Of a stretch of DNA of 41,352 bases, positions 7,351 to 15,448 are shown in pieces (position 1 is the stretch's first letter; the number at the start of each line of letters is the position of its first letter). A model generated the notes under the pieces. The model had not been told where the DNA came from. It saw only the letters and a program-made list of their open reading frames with translations, and searched no databases. The stretch covers positions 1 through 41,352 of the forward strand of contig JACCTY010000167.1 in assembly GCA_013812145.1 (NCBI GenBank), given 5' to 3'. The stretch is from Geodermatophilaceae bacterium. Its GTDB lineage: Bacteria > Actinomycetota > Actinomycetes > Mycobacteriales > Geodermatophilaceae. A program made the translations under genes and the position numbers.

Positions 7351-8535
7351 GTGCGGCTGGTCCTGTTCACCGGCAAGGGTGGCGTCGGCAAGACGACGAT
7401 GGCCGCCGCGAGTTCCGCGCTCATCGCCAGCCGGGGACAAAAGGTGCTGCTCGTCTCCACCGACCCCCCGCACTCCCTCGCCGACGCCCTGCGTACGCCG
7501 CTGGCCTCCGAGCCAGTGGATGTAGACGCCGGGTTGTCGGTGATGCAGGTCGACACGCAGGCCCGCTTCGAGCAGAGCTGGGCGGTCCTCCGGCGCTACC
7601 TGGTGGACCTGCTCGGCCGCGGTGGCGTGGGTGCCATGGCAGCCGAGGAGCTCACCGTCCTGCCCGGTGCGCAGGAGATGCTGGCGCTCATCGCGGTCCG
7701 CGACCAGGCCGCGAGCGGCCGGTGGGACGCCGTCGTCGTGGACTGCGCTCCCACCGCCGAGACGCTGCGGCTGCTCGCGCTGCCGCGCGCGCTGCAGTGG
7801 TACCTGGAGCGGATTCTGCCCACAAACCGGCGGTTGGCACGCGGACTCGGTCCGTTGCTCGGCGGCGCTGCGCTGCCCGGCGACGGGGTCGTCGAGGCGG
7901 TGTCGCGGCTGCACGCCGAGCTGCTCGGCGTACAGGCCCTGCTCGAACATCCCGAGACCACCGTGCGTCTCGTGCTCACCGCCGAAGCGGTGGTGCTGGC
8001 CGAGGCGCGGCGGACCGCGACGTCGCTGGCGCTGTTCGGCCACCGACTGGATGCGGTGATCGTCAACCGGCTCATTCCTGGCGGTGGCGACGCCTGGCGA
8101 GAGGCGTGGGCCAGCGCCCAGGCCGTGCAGTTGGCCGAGGTGGCGGCGTCCTTTCCCGACGTGCCCGTCCGCCGCGCCGGATACCGCCCGGCCGAGCCGA
8201 TCGGACTGCCGGTACTGACCGAGATCGGCGCCGAGCTCTACCGGGGCGCTGACCCGCTGGCGGCAGCACCGGTGGGCGACCCGTTCGACGTACGGCGCAC
8301 GCCCGACGAAGCGGGCGAGCGGTTCGAGTTGACGATCCCGCTGCCCCACGCCGAGCGGGAGGCCGTGGACCTGGCTCGCAGCGGCGACGAGCTCGTGCTG
8401 ACCGTCGGCGGTTACCGCCGGCTGCTCGCGTTGCCCAGCGTGCTCTGCCGCTGCCGGGTCGCCGGCGCGGACCTCGCCGACGGGCGGCTGCGCGTGGTGT
8501 TCCGTCCCGATCCCGATCTCTGGCCGGTTGGATGA
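7351..8535 (+). CDS. ArsA/GET3-like ATPase
   Basis: A 394-residue P-loop ATPase from GTG 7351. It starts with the deviant Walker A GKGGVGKTT (residues 8-16), then a switch I-like VSTDPPHSLADAL, and a switch II-like VVVDCAPTAETLRLL. This is the ArsA/GET3 (SIMIBI) class. Near the C-terminus is a beta-rich segment (ELTIPLPHAEREAVDLARSGDELVLTVGGYRR) like the alpha-crystallin-type extension seen in bacterial ArsA-like proteins. No ArsB or ArsR gene is nearby, so arsenite efflux is unlikely; a chaperone or membrane-protein role is possible. It is the Rv2184c counterpart. It overlaps the next gene by an ATGA junction. Confidence 0.88.
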   Translation: MRLVLFTGKGGVGKTTMAAASSALIASRGQKVLLVSTDPPHSLADALRTPLASEPVDVDAGLSVMQVDTQARFEQSWAVLRRYLVDLLGRGGVGAMAAEELTVLPGAQEMLALIAVRDQAASGRWDAVVVDCAPTAETLRLLALPRALQWYLERILPTNRRLARGLGPLLGGAALPGDGVVEAVSRLHAELLGVQALLEHPETTVRLVLTAEAVVLAEARRTATSLALFGHRLDAVIVNRLIPGGGDAWREAWASAQAVQLAEVAASFPDVPVRRAGYRPAEPIGLPVLTEIGAELYRGADPLAAAPVGDPFDVRRTPDEAGERFELTIPLPHAEREAVDLARSGDELVLTVGGYRRLLALPSVLCRCRVAGADLADGRLRVVFRPDPDLWPVG

Positions 8536-8828
8536 CTGAGCACGGGACGCTGGCCGAGGAGGCCCGCAAGCTCGCCGAGGCGTTCTCCGACTGGAGTCAT
8601 GACCACACCGTCGGGCTCACGGCAGGCGCGGGTACGTCGGAGGACTGCCGGTACTGCCCGCTGTGCCAGCTGATCTCCGTCGCGCGGGGGCAGCGCCCCG
8701 AGGTCAGCGCCCGCCTCGTGGAGTCGGGGGCGGCCTTCTTGGAGGCGCTGCGGTCTCTCGTCACGCCGGCCGGTGGCCGCCCAGATGAGGAGCCGCCGCC
8801 GACGGTGCAGCACATCCATGTCGGCTGA
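8532..8828 (+). CDS. Small CxxCPxC protein, conserved beside ArsA-like ATPase
   Basis: A 98-residue protein from ATG 8532, overlapping the ATPase stop (ATGA). The N-terminal helix (LAEEARKLAEAFSDW) is followed by EDCRYCPLCQLISVARGQRPEV, with three cysteines in a C-x2-CP-x-C pattern that could bind metal, then another helix and a Pro/Glu-rich tail. It resembles the small protein after the ArsA-like gene in mycobacteria (Rv2183c position). Function unknown; tight coupling suggests it works with the ATPase. Confidence 0.75.
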   Translation: MTEHGTLAEEARKLAEAFSDWSHDHTVGLTAGAGTSEDCRYCPLCQLISVARGQRPEVSARLVESGAAFLEALRSLVTPAGGRPDEEPPPTVQHIHVG

Positions 8829-9786
8829 GCGCGGCCCGGCCGGGCTGGCCATCGGGGTGGACATCGGCGGCAGCAAGGCCGCAGCGGGGGTGGTCGACAC
8901 CGATGGTCGGGTCCTCGAGCTGGTCCGTCGCCCGACACCGCGCATGGACGCCGGGCTGACCGAGGATGTCATCGCCGAGCTCGTTCGCGACCTGTCCAGC
9001 CGGTACGACGTCGATGCGGTCGGTGTCGGTGCGGCCGGTTGGGTGGCCGCGGACCGGGCGACCATCTTGTTCTCTCCGCATCTCGCCTGGCGCGACGAAC
9101 CGCTCCGGGAGGCGTTGCGGACCCGGCTCGGCATCCCGATCTGGATCGAGAACGACGCCAACGCGGCCGCCTGGGCGGAGTACCGCTTCGGGGCCGCCCG
9201 CGGGCACACCGCGATCCTGTGCATCACCCTCGGCACCGGGATCGGCGGAGGGCTGGTCCTCGACGGTGCGCTGTACCGCGGCGCGTTCGGAGTGGCGGGG
9301 GAGTGGGGGCACATGCGGGTGGTCCCGGGCGGGCGGCGCTGCGCCTGTGGCAACCGCGGCTGCTGGGAGCAGTACGCCAGCGGCCGGGCGCTGGCCCGCG
9401 ACGCCCGCGAACTCGCCGACTCATCGCCCTTCGCCGCCCGCCGGCTGATCGAACTCGCCGGGCACGCCGGGGCGCTCGAGGGCACTCATGTGACTGCCGC
9501 CGCCCAGGAAGGGGACCCTGCCGCGCTCGAGGTCCTGGCCGAGGCCGGAACCTGGCTGGGCCAGGGGATCGCTGATCTCGCCGCCATCCTGGACCCCGCC
9601 GTCGTGGTGGTGGGCGGCGGCGTCTCCGAGGTAGGCGACCTGCTGCTGGGACCGGCCCGCGAGCGGTACTCCGCCGTACTGACCGGACGCGGCTACCGTC
9701 CCGAGCTGATGATCAGAGCGGCCGAGCTGGGTGCCGCGGCCGGGTTGGTCGGAGCCGCCGACCTCGCTCGCCAATCACGCAGGTAG
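8818..9786 (+). CDS. glk: ROK-family glucokinase
   Basis: A 322-residue sugar kinase. ATG 8818 is chosen because the conserved domain begins at once (AIGVDIGGSKAAAGVVD); it overlaps the preceding gene by 11 nt. ROK features: phosphate motif DIGGSK (15-20), IENDANAAAWAE, the TLGTGIGGGLVLDGALYRG loop, GEWGHMRV, and the zinc motif with Cys175, Cys177 and Cys182 (CACGNRGCWEQ). It phosphorylates glucose with ATP in the cytoplasm. The same window has a phosphofructokinase about 6 kb on. Its stop codon region overlaps the convergent TIGR00300 gene. Confidence 0.92.
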   Translation: MSAERGPAGLAIGVDIGGSKAAAGVVDTDGRVLELVRRPTPRMDAGLTEDVIAELVRDLSSRYDVDAVGVGAAGWVAADRATILFSPHLAWRDEPLREALRTRLGIPIWIENDANAAAWAEYRFGAARGHTAILCITLGTGIGGGLVLDGALYRGAFGVAGEWGHMRVVPGGRRCACGNRGCWEQYASGRALARDARELADSSPFAARRLIELAGHAGALEGTHVTAAAQEGDPAALEVLAEAGTWLGQGIADLAAILDPAVVVVGGGVSEVGDLLLGPARERYSAVLTGRGYRPELMIRAAELGAAAGLVGAADLARQSRR

Positions 9787-11004
9787 TTGGTAGCCCGGCA
9801 CGAGTTCGCGCACGAGCTGTTCCAGGAACAGCCCGATGTCGGTGACGATGCCGACGGCTTGCGCGCTGCCGCGGTCGGCCAGCTTGGTGACGGTGGCCGG
9901 GTTGATGTCGACGCAGACCAGTGGGATGGCCGCCGGCAGGATGTTCCCGGTGGCGATCGAGTGCAGCATCGTCGCGACCATGATCGAGAAGCCGACACCG
10001 GCCAGGCCGGCCCGCATCGCGCGCTGCCCCTCGATGACATCGGTGTAGACGTCCGGCAGCGGGCCGTCGTCGCGAACGGAGCCGACGAGGACGAACGGCT
10101 TGCCCGCCGTGACCATCGCGTGCATCACGCCGCCGGTCAGCACCCCCTGCTCGACCGCCGCGGCGATCGAGCCGCAGCCGCGCACAGTGTTGATCGCGCG
10201 GATGTGGTGCTCGTGCCCATGCGGCACGCCCGAGCCCTTGGCCAGGTCCACGCCCAGGGACGTACCGAACAGCGCGGACTCGATGTCGTGCGTCGCCAGG
10301 GCGTTGCCGGCGAACAGTACGTCGACGTACCCCGCCTCGACGAGCGCCACCATCGCCGGTGCGGCCCCGGTGTGCACGATGGCCGGACCGCCGACCCACA
10401 GTATTTTTCGGCCGGCCGCCTTGACCTCCCGCATCTGGGCGGCGATCTGCCTGACCAACAGTGCCTGCGGCTTCTCGCTGGAGACCGCCGACGACATGAA
10501 ACCGAACGAGTCGCCGGAGTCCACGAGCTCGGGCAGCGTCACCCGGACGCCGGTGGCGCCGCAGACGATCTGGGCGCCGGCCGATACGTCGGAGACCGGG
10601 ATCGTGCGCACGGTGCCGTCCGCCACGAGCAGCCCGCAGTCCATCTCCGGGTTCTGCACGTCCACCCAGTGCCCGTCGAGGCGCACCTCGGTCGCCAGGT
10701 TGGTGGTGGAGTAGAAGTCCGCCGGGAACACGCCGTCGGCCGGGGCAGGGCTCATGCGGGCGTCGCCAGGATCGGCCATGTTCGCGCCGTGGACCTGGAT
10801 CCGCATCAGGATCCGCTGCAACCGCTCGTCGTCGTCGGCGCTGATCTCCATCCGCACGTAGGACTCGTCGTCGTGCTGCCGCCCGAGGTCGATTCGGGCG
10901 ATCCGGTAGTCCCCGCCGTACTCGCGGACGTCGTCGAGAATCCGGGCGAGCACCCCGCTGTCCATGACGTGACCAGTGACCTCGACGGTCTCGGTGAGCT
11001 GCAC
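9775..11004 (-). CDS. TIGR00300 family protein, ornithine cyclodeaminase-like
   Basis: A 409-residue protein from GTG 11004, with a strong ribosome binding site (AAGGAGG) 5 nt upstream. The N-terminal half (TVEVTGHVMDSGVLARILDDV, MEISADDDERLQRIL, FSTTNLATEV-type block) is the LOR/SDH-like domain; the C-terminal half binds a nucleotide (HTGAAPAMVALVEAGYVDVLFAGNALATHDIE). From memory, this family includes an archaeal ornithine cyclodeaminase and the second domain of cyanobacterial arginine dihydrolase AgrE. Conversion of ornithine to proline and ammonia is therefore plausible but not certain. It is the last gene of a minus-strand run with the membrane protein and alpha/beta hydrolase, with no obvious pathway link. 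Confidence 0.82.
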   Translation of the reverse strand: MQLTETVEVTGHVMDSGVLARILDDVREYGGDYRIARIDLGRQHDDESYVRMEISADDDERLQRILMRIQVHGANMADPGDARMSPAPADGVFPADFYSTTNLATEVRLDGHWVDVQNPEMDCGLLVADGTVRTIPVSDVSAGAQIVCGATGVRVTLPELVDSGDSFGFMSSAVSSEKPQALLVRQIAAQMREVKAAGRKILWVGGPAIVHTGAAPAMVALVEAGYVDVLFAGNALATHDIESALFGTSLGVDLAKGSGVPHGHEHHIRAINTVRGCGSIAAAVEQGVLTGGVMHAMVTAGKPFVLVGSVRDDGPLPDVYTDVIEGQRAMRAGLAGVGFSIMVATMLHSIATGNILPAAIPLVCVDINPATVTKLADRGSAQAVGIVTDIGLFLEQLVRELVPGYQLPA

Positions 11005-11029
11005 TCGAACCTCCTTGTTCGCGGCGCGC

Positions 11030-11815
11030 TCAGACGACCGCGCCGTCGTCGGGACCCTCGTCGAACGGAGGCCGCTCGCGCATCCGGAAGACCAGCATCC
11101 CCACGCCGGTCACGATCCCGAGGACGCCCAAGACGAAGCTGAAGTCGGTGCCGAGGTCGAGCGCGCCGGGAGCGACGAGCAACGTCGCCCCGACCGCGAT
11201 GAGAGCCAGCGCATAGAGCGTCACGCGCTGCAGCCGGGGAACCGGCGGCGGGGGCGGCGGGAGATAGTGGTCGTCGGGGTTGTCGCTGCGGAGGTCGCCA
11301 GCGCGCTCCCGGCGGGTCTGCGGGTCCGCACCCTTGTCCAGCAGCTCCGGTTCGCCGTCGGTGCGCTCCGGTACGGCGGCCGGTTCGTCCTGATCGGTGT
11401 CCTCGTGCACCGGCCAAGGAGGCACCGGAGCGTCACTGCCGCGGTCGTAGTCCGCGACGATCTGCGCCCAGATCGTCTGCTCGTCGGGCCGATGCACGTC
11501 GTTGGCGTCACTGCGCCCTGGACGGCGCTCCGGCGAGCGTGCCGCCTCGGGTGTGTCGTCGTCGGCATGTTCCCGGACGAGGGAATTGGCGTCGGGGCGG
11601 GACGCTCGGTCGACCCAGAGCCGGTCGCTCGGGGGACTGGGCAATGAGACCGCCCGGGTGTAGTTGTCGACGTCGGACGACGGCTCGAGATACGCCGCGA
11701 TGCCCGCTTCCCGGAGCAGGTCGAGCAGGTGCTCGCCGACTCGCGGGTCGACGTCGCGCAGCGGCACGAACGACGAGGCGTCCAGTCCGTTGTCGCGCCG
11801 CCCGCGTCTGGTCAC
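11030..11815 (-). CDS. Conserved actinobacterial two-TM membrane protein (DUF308-like tail)
   Basis: A 261-residue protein from GTG 11815. Residues about 15-60 form a small globular part (DVDPRVGEHLLDLLREAGIAAYLEPS). It is followed by a long charged, disordered stretch and a poly-Pro patch (PPPPPPVPR). Two membrane helices follow (VTLYALALIAVGATLLVAPGAL and FSFVLGVLGIVTGVGMLVF) with an acidic tail. The N-terminal part resembles modules of other actinobacterial proteins near glk genes. Function unknown. It starts 3 nt after the hydrolase stop and is 25 nt from the TIGR00300 gene, so the three are probably one operon. Confidence 0.75.
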   Translation of the reverse strand: MTRRGRRDNGLDASSFVPLRDVDPRVGEHLLDLLREAGIAAYLEPSSDVDNYTRAVSLPSPPSDRLWVDRASRPDANSLVREHADDDTPEAARSPERRPGRSDANDVHRPDEQTIWAQIVADYDRGSDAPVPPWPVHEDTDQDEPAAVPERTDGEPELLDKGADPQTRRERAGDLRSDNPDDHYLPPPPPPVPRLQRVTLYALALIAVGATLLVAPGALDLGTDFSFVLGVLGIVTGVGMLVFRMRERPPFDEGPDDGAVV

Positions 11816-11818
11816 TGG

Positions 11819-12577
11819 TTAGTCCACTGTCCGGCGGCTGTGTGCCCGGATCCACTCGACGCTTCCGGTGAAGATCGTCGGCGCGTCGTTGTCCAGGGTT
11901 GCGACGTGGTAGCTGTCCTCGAGCACCCGCTCCTCGACGTCGGTGCTGCGTATTCCCTCCAGCAGCAGCCGGCCGGACAGCGGTTCGACCACATGGTCCT
12001 CGGTGCTGCGGAACGTCAGGACGGGTTGGTCGACCTTGTGCAGGTCGGCGCGGGTGGCGGACCAGAACTGCTGCAGCGAGAGGGCGGCCTTCAACGGCAG
12101 CCGGTCGTAGGCAACCTCCCGGCTACCGGCCTTTTTGATGTCGTTGGCGACGCCTGGCCGGGAGCCGAGCACCCTGCTGAGCACCGGCAGCAGCTTGACG
12201 TCCCACCGCTCGGTGGCCAGGGAGGGGTTGACGAGAACCAGACCGGCGACGGCGGCGCCGTGCTCCTCGGCCAGCCGGATCGCCAGGGTTCCCCCCATGG
12301 ACAGTCCGCCGACAAAGACCTCGTCGCAGCCGGTTCGCAGGGTGGCCAGGGCGCGGTCGACTTCGCCGTACCAGTCCGGCCAGCGGGTGTCGTTCATGTC
12401 CTGCCATCGGGTGCCGTGCCCGGGCAGCCGCGGGCAGGCCACCGACAAGCCGTTGGCGGCGAGGTGGTCACCCCACGGTCGAAGGCTCTGTGGGCTTCCG
12501 GTGAACCCATGGCAGAGCAAAACGCCCACTCGCCCACCCTCGTGCCGGAAAGGTTCGGCGCCGAGCATGATTGGCAT
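11819..12577 (-). CDS. Alpha/beta hydrolase, monoacylglycerol lipase/carboxylesterase type
   Basis: A 252-residue hydrolase. The frame is open to 12778, but ATG 12577 (MPIMLGAEPFRHEGG) fits the family start and avoids running into the acyltransferase promoter region. Features: oxyanion region LLCHGFTGSPQSL, nucleophile Ser93 in GLSMGG, acid Asp194 in STEDHVV, and His224 in SYHVAT, a complete catalytic triad. The closest family I recognise is the Est30/thermostable monoacylglycerol lipase group. Likely substrate is a short or medium glycerol ester. It is divergent from the lysophosphatidate acyltransferase-like gene, with which it may share lipid substrates (inference). Confidence 0.87.
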   Translation of the reverse strand: MPIMLGAEPFRHEGGRVGVLLCHGFTGSPQSLRPWGDHLAANGLSVACPRLPGHGTRWQDMNDTRWPDWYGEVDRALATLRTGCDEVFVGGLSMGGTLAIRLAEEHGAAVAGLVLVNPSLATERWDVKLLPVLSRVLGSRPGVANDIKKAGSREVAYDRLPLKAALSLQQFWSATRADLHKVDQPVLTFRSTEDHVVEPLSGRLLLEGIRSTDVEERVLEDSYHVATLDNDAPTIFTGSVEWIRAHSRRTVD

Positions 12578-12658
12578 GCCGGCAATGCTCCCACGTCGTT
12601 GTGGGTCAAGGCTCGGGCTCTCTACTGTGAGCTGACACGAAGGGAAGGTGCGCTGCCG

Positions 12659-13396
12659 GTGTTGTATTGGGTCCTCAAGGCGATCCTGACGCCCATCTTG
12701 CACACGCTGTTCCGTCCGAAGGTCGAGGGTCTGGAGAACATCCCGGAGAAGGGCGCGGCCATCCTCGCTCCGAGTCACATGGCCTTTTGCGACTCAGTCT
12801 TCTTGCCGCTGATGGTGCCGCGTCGGGTGACGTTCCTGGCGAAACAGGAGTACTTCACCGGCAAGGGCATCAAGGGCCGCGTCATCCGGGCGTTCATGCG
12901 AGGTATCGGGATGGTCCCCATCGACCGGACCAGTGGCTCGGCGGCCAGGGCGGCGATGGAAACCGGAGTCCGCATCCTCTCCGAGGGCAAGCTGCTCGGC
13001 GTCTACCCGGAGGGCACCCGCAGCCCCGACGGCCGGCTCTACCGCGGCAAGACCGGAGTGGCCCGGATGGCGCTGGATGCCCGCGTCCCGGTCATCCCGG
13101 TCGTCATGAGCGGGACGGACAAGGTGCAGCCGGCCGGAAGGATCATCCCGCGGATCCACCGGATCCGGATCCGGATCGGCGTCCCGCTGGACTTCAGCCG
13201 GTACGACGGGCTGTCCGGCGACCGCTTCGTCGAACGCTCCATGACCGACGAGATCATGTACGAGTTGATGATGCTGTCCGGCAGCGAGTACGTCGACATG
13301 TACGCCGCGAAGGTCAAGTTGGAGATGGACAAGACCGGCGAGAGCGCGCCGGAGGCCGTTGCGAAGATGCGTAGCCGGACCCGCCTGGCGGCGTGA
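12659..13396 (+). CDS. plsC: 1-acyl-sn-glycerol-3-phosphate acyltransferase (PlsC family)
   Basis: A 245-residue membrane-associated acyltransferase. GTG 12659 (VLYWVLKAIL) is preceded by AGGGAAGG at 12641-12648 and gives the length of the mycobacterial Rv2182c protein; the open frame upstream is antisense to the hydrolase. Motif I is SHMAFCD (His40, Asp45), motif III is PEGTRS (Glu118-Arg121), and VPVIPVVMSG is motif IV. It transfers an acyl group to lysophosphatidate or a related lyso-lipid. The next gene downstream (minus strand) is glycerol kinase, so glycerol-3-phosphate is a common theme here. Confidence 0.9.
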   Translation: MLYWVLKAILTPILHTLFRPKVEGLENIPEKGAAILAPSHMAFCDSVFLPLMVPRRVTFLAKQEYFTGKGIKGRVIRAFMRGIGMVPIDRTSGSAARAAMETGVRILSEGKLLGVYPEGTRSPDGRLYRGKTGVARMALDARVPVIPVVMSGTDKVQPAGRIIPRIHRIRIRIGVPLDFSRYDGLSGDRFVERSMTDEIMYELMMLSGSEYVDMYAAKVKLEMDKTGESAPEAVAKMRSRTRLAA

Positions 13397-13440
13397 ACCG
13401 CCGGCGCGCGATCAATTCCCAGGCGAGGCGGCCCGGGCGG

Positions 13441-14916
13441 TCAACTGTCCCAGGCCAGCGATCGGGACACCGCATCACGCCAGCGCCCGTGCCGACCGTC
13501 GTCGCGGGCTCCCGGGGTCGGCTCGAACCGGCGGCCTTCCTGCCAGGTGGCCGCCAGCTCGTCGGTCGAGGACCACACGCCGGTAGCCAGGCCGGCGAGA
13601 AAGGCTGCGCCGAGTGCGGTCGTCTCGGTGACCTGGGGCCGCCGGACCGGCACGCCGAGCTGGTCGGCCTGCAGCTGGCAGAGCAGATTGTTGGCCGACG
13701 CGCCGCCGTCGGCGGACAGCTCCGACACGACGATGCCGGCCTCGGCGACCATCACGTCGACCACATCTCGCACTTCGTAGGCAATCGCCTCCAACGTGGC
13801 CCGGGCCAGGTGCGCCCTCGTCGTACCGCGGGTGATGCCGACGATCGCACCGCGTGCGTGTGGATCCCAGTCCGGAGCGCCGAGGCCGGTCAGGGCCGGC
13901 ACGAAATAGACGCCTCCGGTGTCGGGCACCGTAGCCGCCAACCCCTCGATCTCGGCTGCCTTGTCGATCAGGCCCAGTCCGTCCCGCAGCCACTGCACCG
14001 CCGCCCCGGTAACGAAGATCGCCCCCTCCAGGGCGTAGACCGCTCCGCTGCCGAGATCCCACGCCACCGTCGTGAGCAGTCCGGCCGACGAGCGGACCGG
14101 CGTACTGCCGGTATTGGCCAGCACAAAGGAGCCCGTGCCGTACGTGCACTTGGACTGGCCCGGAGCGTGGCAGACCTGCCCGAACAGCGCCGCCTGCTGG
14201 TCACCGGCGATCCCCGCGATCGGCAGGTCGAGGCCGAGGAACGCCGACGGGTCGGTGCGGCCCACCGCACCGGAGGAGGGGACCACCTCGGGCAGCGCCT
14301 GCGCCGGTACGCCGAACAGCTCGCACAGCTCGGCCGACCAGCCACCGGTGCCAAGGTCGTACAGCAGCGTGCGGCTGGCGTTGGACGGGTCGGTCACGTG
14401 CCGGGCGCCGGCGGTGAGGCGGGCGACGACGTACGAGTCGACGGTGCCGATCGCCACCGACCCGTCGCGCACGCCGCTCCACGCCCGCTCGTCGTGCTCG
14501 GCCAGCCAGGTCAGCTTCGTTCCGGTGAAGTAGGGGTCCAGTCGCAGGCCCGTCAGTTCACGGACCCGGCCCTCGTGCCCTGCGTCGCGCAGCCGTGAGC
14601 AGATGTCCGCCGTACGCCGGTCCTGCCAGACGATCGCCGGCCGCGGAGCCCGCAGGCTGCGGCGGTCCCACAGCACGGCCGTCTCGCGCTGGTTGGTGAT
14701 GCCGACCGCGATGGGCTGCTGCGGGCTGGACGATACGGCCGCCCGGCAGGCGGTGAGGGTGGCCGACCAGATGTCCTCCGGCTCGTGTTCGACCCAGCCG
14801 GGGCGGGGAAAGCGTTGCAGGAACTCGGCATAGCCTTTGCCGAGCACCGAGCCGTCCGCGCCGACGACCAGAGCTGTCACGCCCGTCGTACCGGCGTCGA
14901 TGGCCAGAACACCCAT
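13441..14916 (-). CDS. glpK: Glycerol kinase
   Basis: A 491-residue FGGY kinase from ATG 14916. N-terminal DAGTTGVTALVVGADG is the phosphate loop. PRPGWVEHEPEDIW, ITNQRETAVLWDRR and IVWQDRRT are GlpK-specific substrate blocks, and GIAGDQQAALFGQ, KCTYGTGSFVLANTG and DGGASANNLLCQLQADQLGVPVRRP are the C-terminal signatures. It makes sn-glycerol-3-phosphate from glycerol and ATP. No glpF or glpD is present in the window. It is convergent with the acyltransferase and divergent from the exoribonuclease gene, with 16 nt between the start codons. Confidence 0.93.
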   Translation of the reverse strand: MGVLAIDAGTTGVTALVVGADGSVLGKGYAEFLQRFPRPGWVEHEPEDIWSATLTACRAAVSSSPQQPIAVGITNQRETAVLWDRRSLRAPRPAIVWQDRRTADICSRLRDAGHEGRVRELTGLRLDPYFTGTKLTWLAEHDERAWSGVRDGSVAIGTVDSYVVARLTAGARHVTDPSNASRTLLYDLGTGGWSAELCELFGVPAQALPEVVPSSGAVGRTDPSAFLGLDLPIAGIAGDQQAALFGQVCHAPGQSKCTYGTGSFVLANTGSTPVRSSAGLLTTVAWDLGSGAVYALEGAIFVTGAAVQWLRDGLGLIDKAAEIEGLAATVPDTGGVYFVPALTGLGAPDWDPHARGAIVGITRGTTRAHLARATLEAIAYEVRDVVDVMVAEAGIVVSELSADGGASANNLLCQLQADQLGVPVRRPQVTETTALGAAFLAGLATGVWSSTDELAATWQEGRRFEPTPGARDDGRHGRWRDAVSRSLAWDS

Positions 14917-14932
14917 GGCAGGAGACCGTACG

Positions 14933-15418
14933 GTGATCCAGGTGCGCAGGTACTTCTACGACACCGAGTTCATCGAGGACGGCGCCACGATCGAGCTGAT
15001 CTCGATCGGTGTCGTGGACGAGACGGGCCGGGAGTTCTACGCGGTGTCCACCGCGTTCGACCCCGAGCGGGCGATTCCCTGGGTGCGGCACAACGTGCTG
15101 CCGAAACTGCCCTCGCCCGCCGACCCGGCGTGGCGGTCGCGGGCGCGGATCCGAGACGAACTGGCCGCCTTTCTCGCTGAGCCGGGCGAGGAGATCGAGC
15201 TCTGGGCCTGGTACGCCGGCTACGACCACGTGGCGCTGTGCCAGCTGTGGGGGCCGATGACCGAGCTGCCCCGGTTGATTCCCCGGTTCAGCCACGAGTT
15301 GCGGCAGCGCTGGGAGGACCTGGGCCGCCCCAAGCTTCCCGAGGCACCGGCCGACCAGCACGATGCGCTCGCCGATGCGCGGCACAACCTGGCCCGCTGG
15401 CAGGCTATGCAGCAGTAG
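14933..15418 (+). CDS. DEDDh 3'-5' exoribonuclease (Rv2179c-like)
   Basis: A 161-residue RNase T-superfamily protein. GTG 14933 is chosen over 14942 because AGGAG lies at 14920-14924, 8 nt upstream. Catalytic residues visible: Asp10 and Glu12 (YDTEF), Asp98 (GYDH), His143 and Asp148 (DQHDALADARHN). Mycobacterial Rv2179c is described as a Mg-dependent 3'-5' exoribonuclease acting on 3' overhangs of RNA. Length and architecture match. It is followed 30 nt on by phosphofructokinase, perhaps in one transcript. Confidence 0.9.
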   Translation: MIQVRRYFYDTEFIEDGATIELISIGVVDETGREFYAVSTAFDPERAIPWVRHNVLPKLPSPADPAWRSRARIRDELAAFLAEPGEEIELWAWYAGYDHVALCQLWGPMTELPRLIPRFSHELRQRWEDLGRPKLPEAPADQHDALADARHNLARWQAMQQ

Positions 15419-15448
15419 CTCCGCCACCGCCACGGGAGGAAACGCGAC

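Noticed and set aside
7351-8535. Arsenic resistance ATPase
   Set aside because: No arsB, arsR or arsD nearby; the neighbours match the conserved Rv2182c-Rv2185c set, so an ArsA-like chaperone role is more likely.
9787-11142. Plus-strand ORF of 451 codons
   Set aside because: Mirror frame of the TIGR00300 gene; His/Arg/Asp-rich composition and no recognisable domain.
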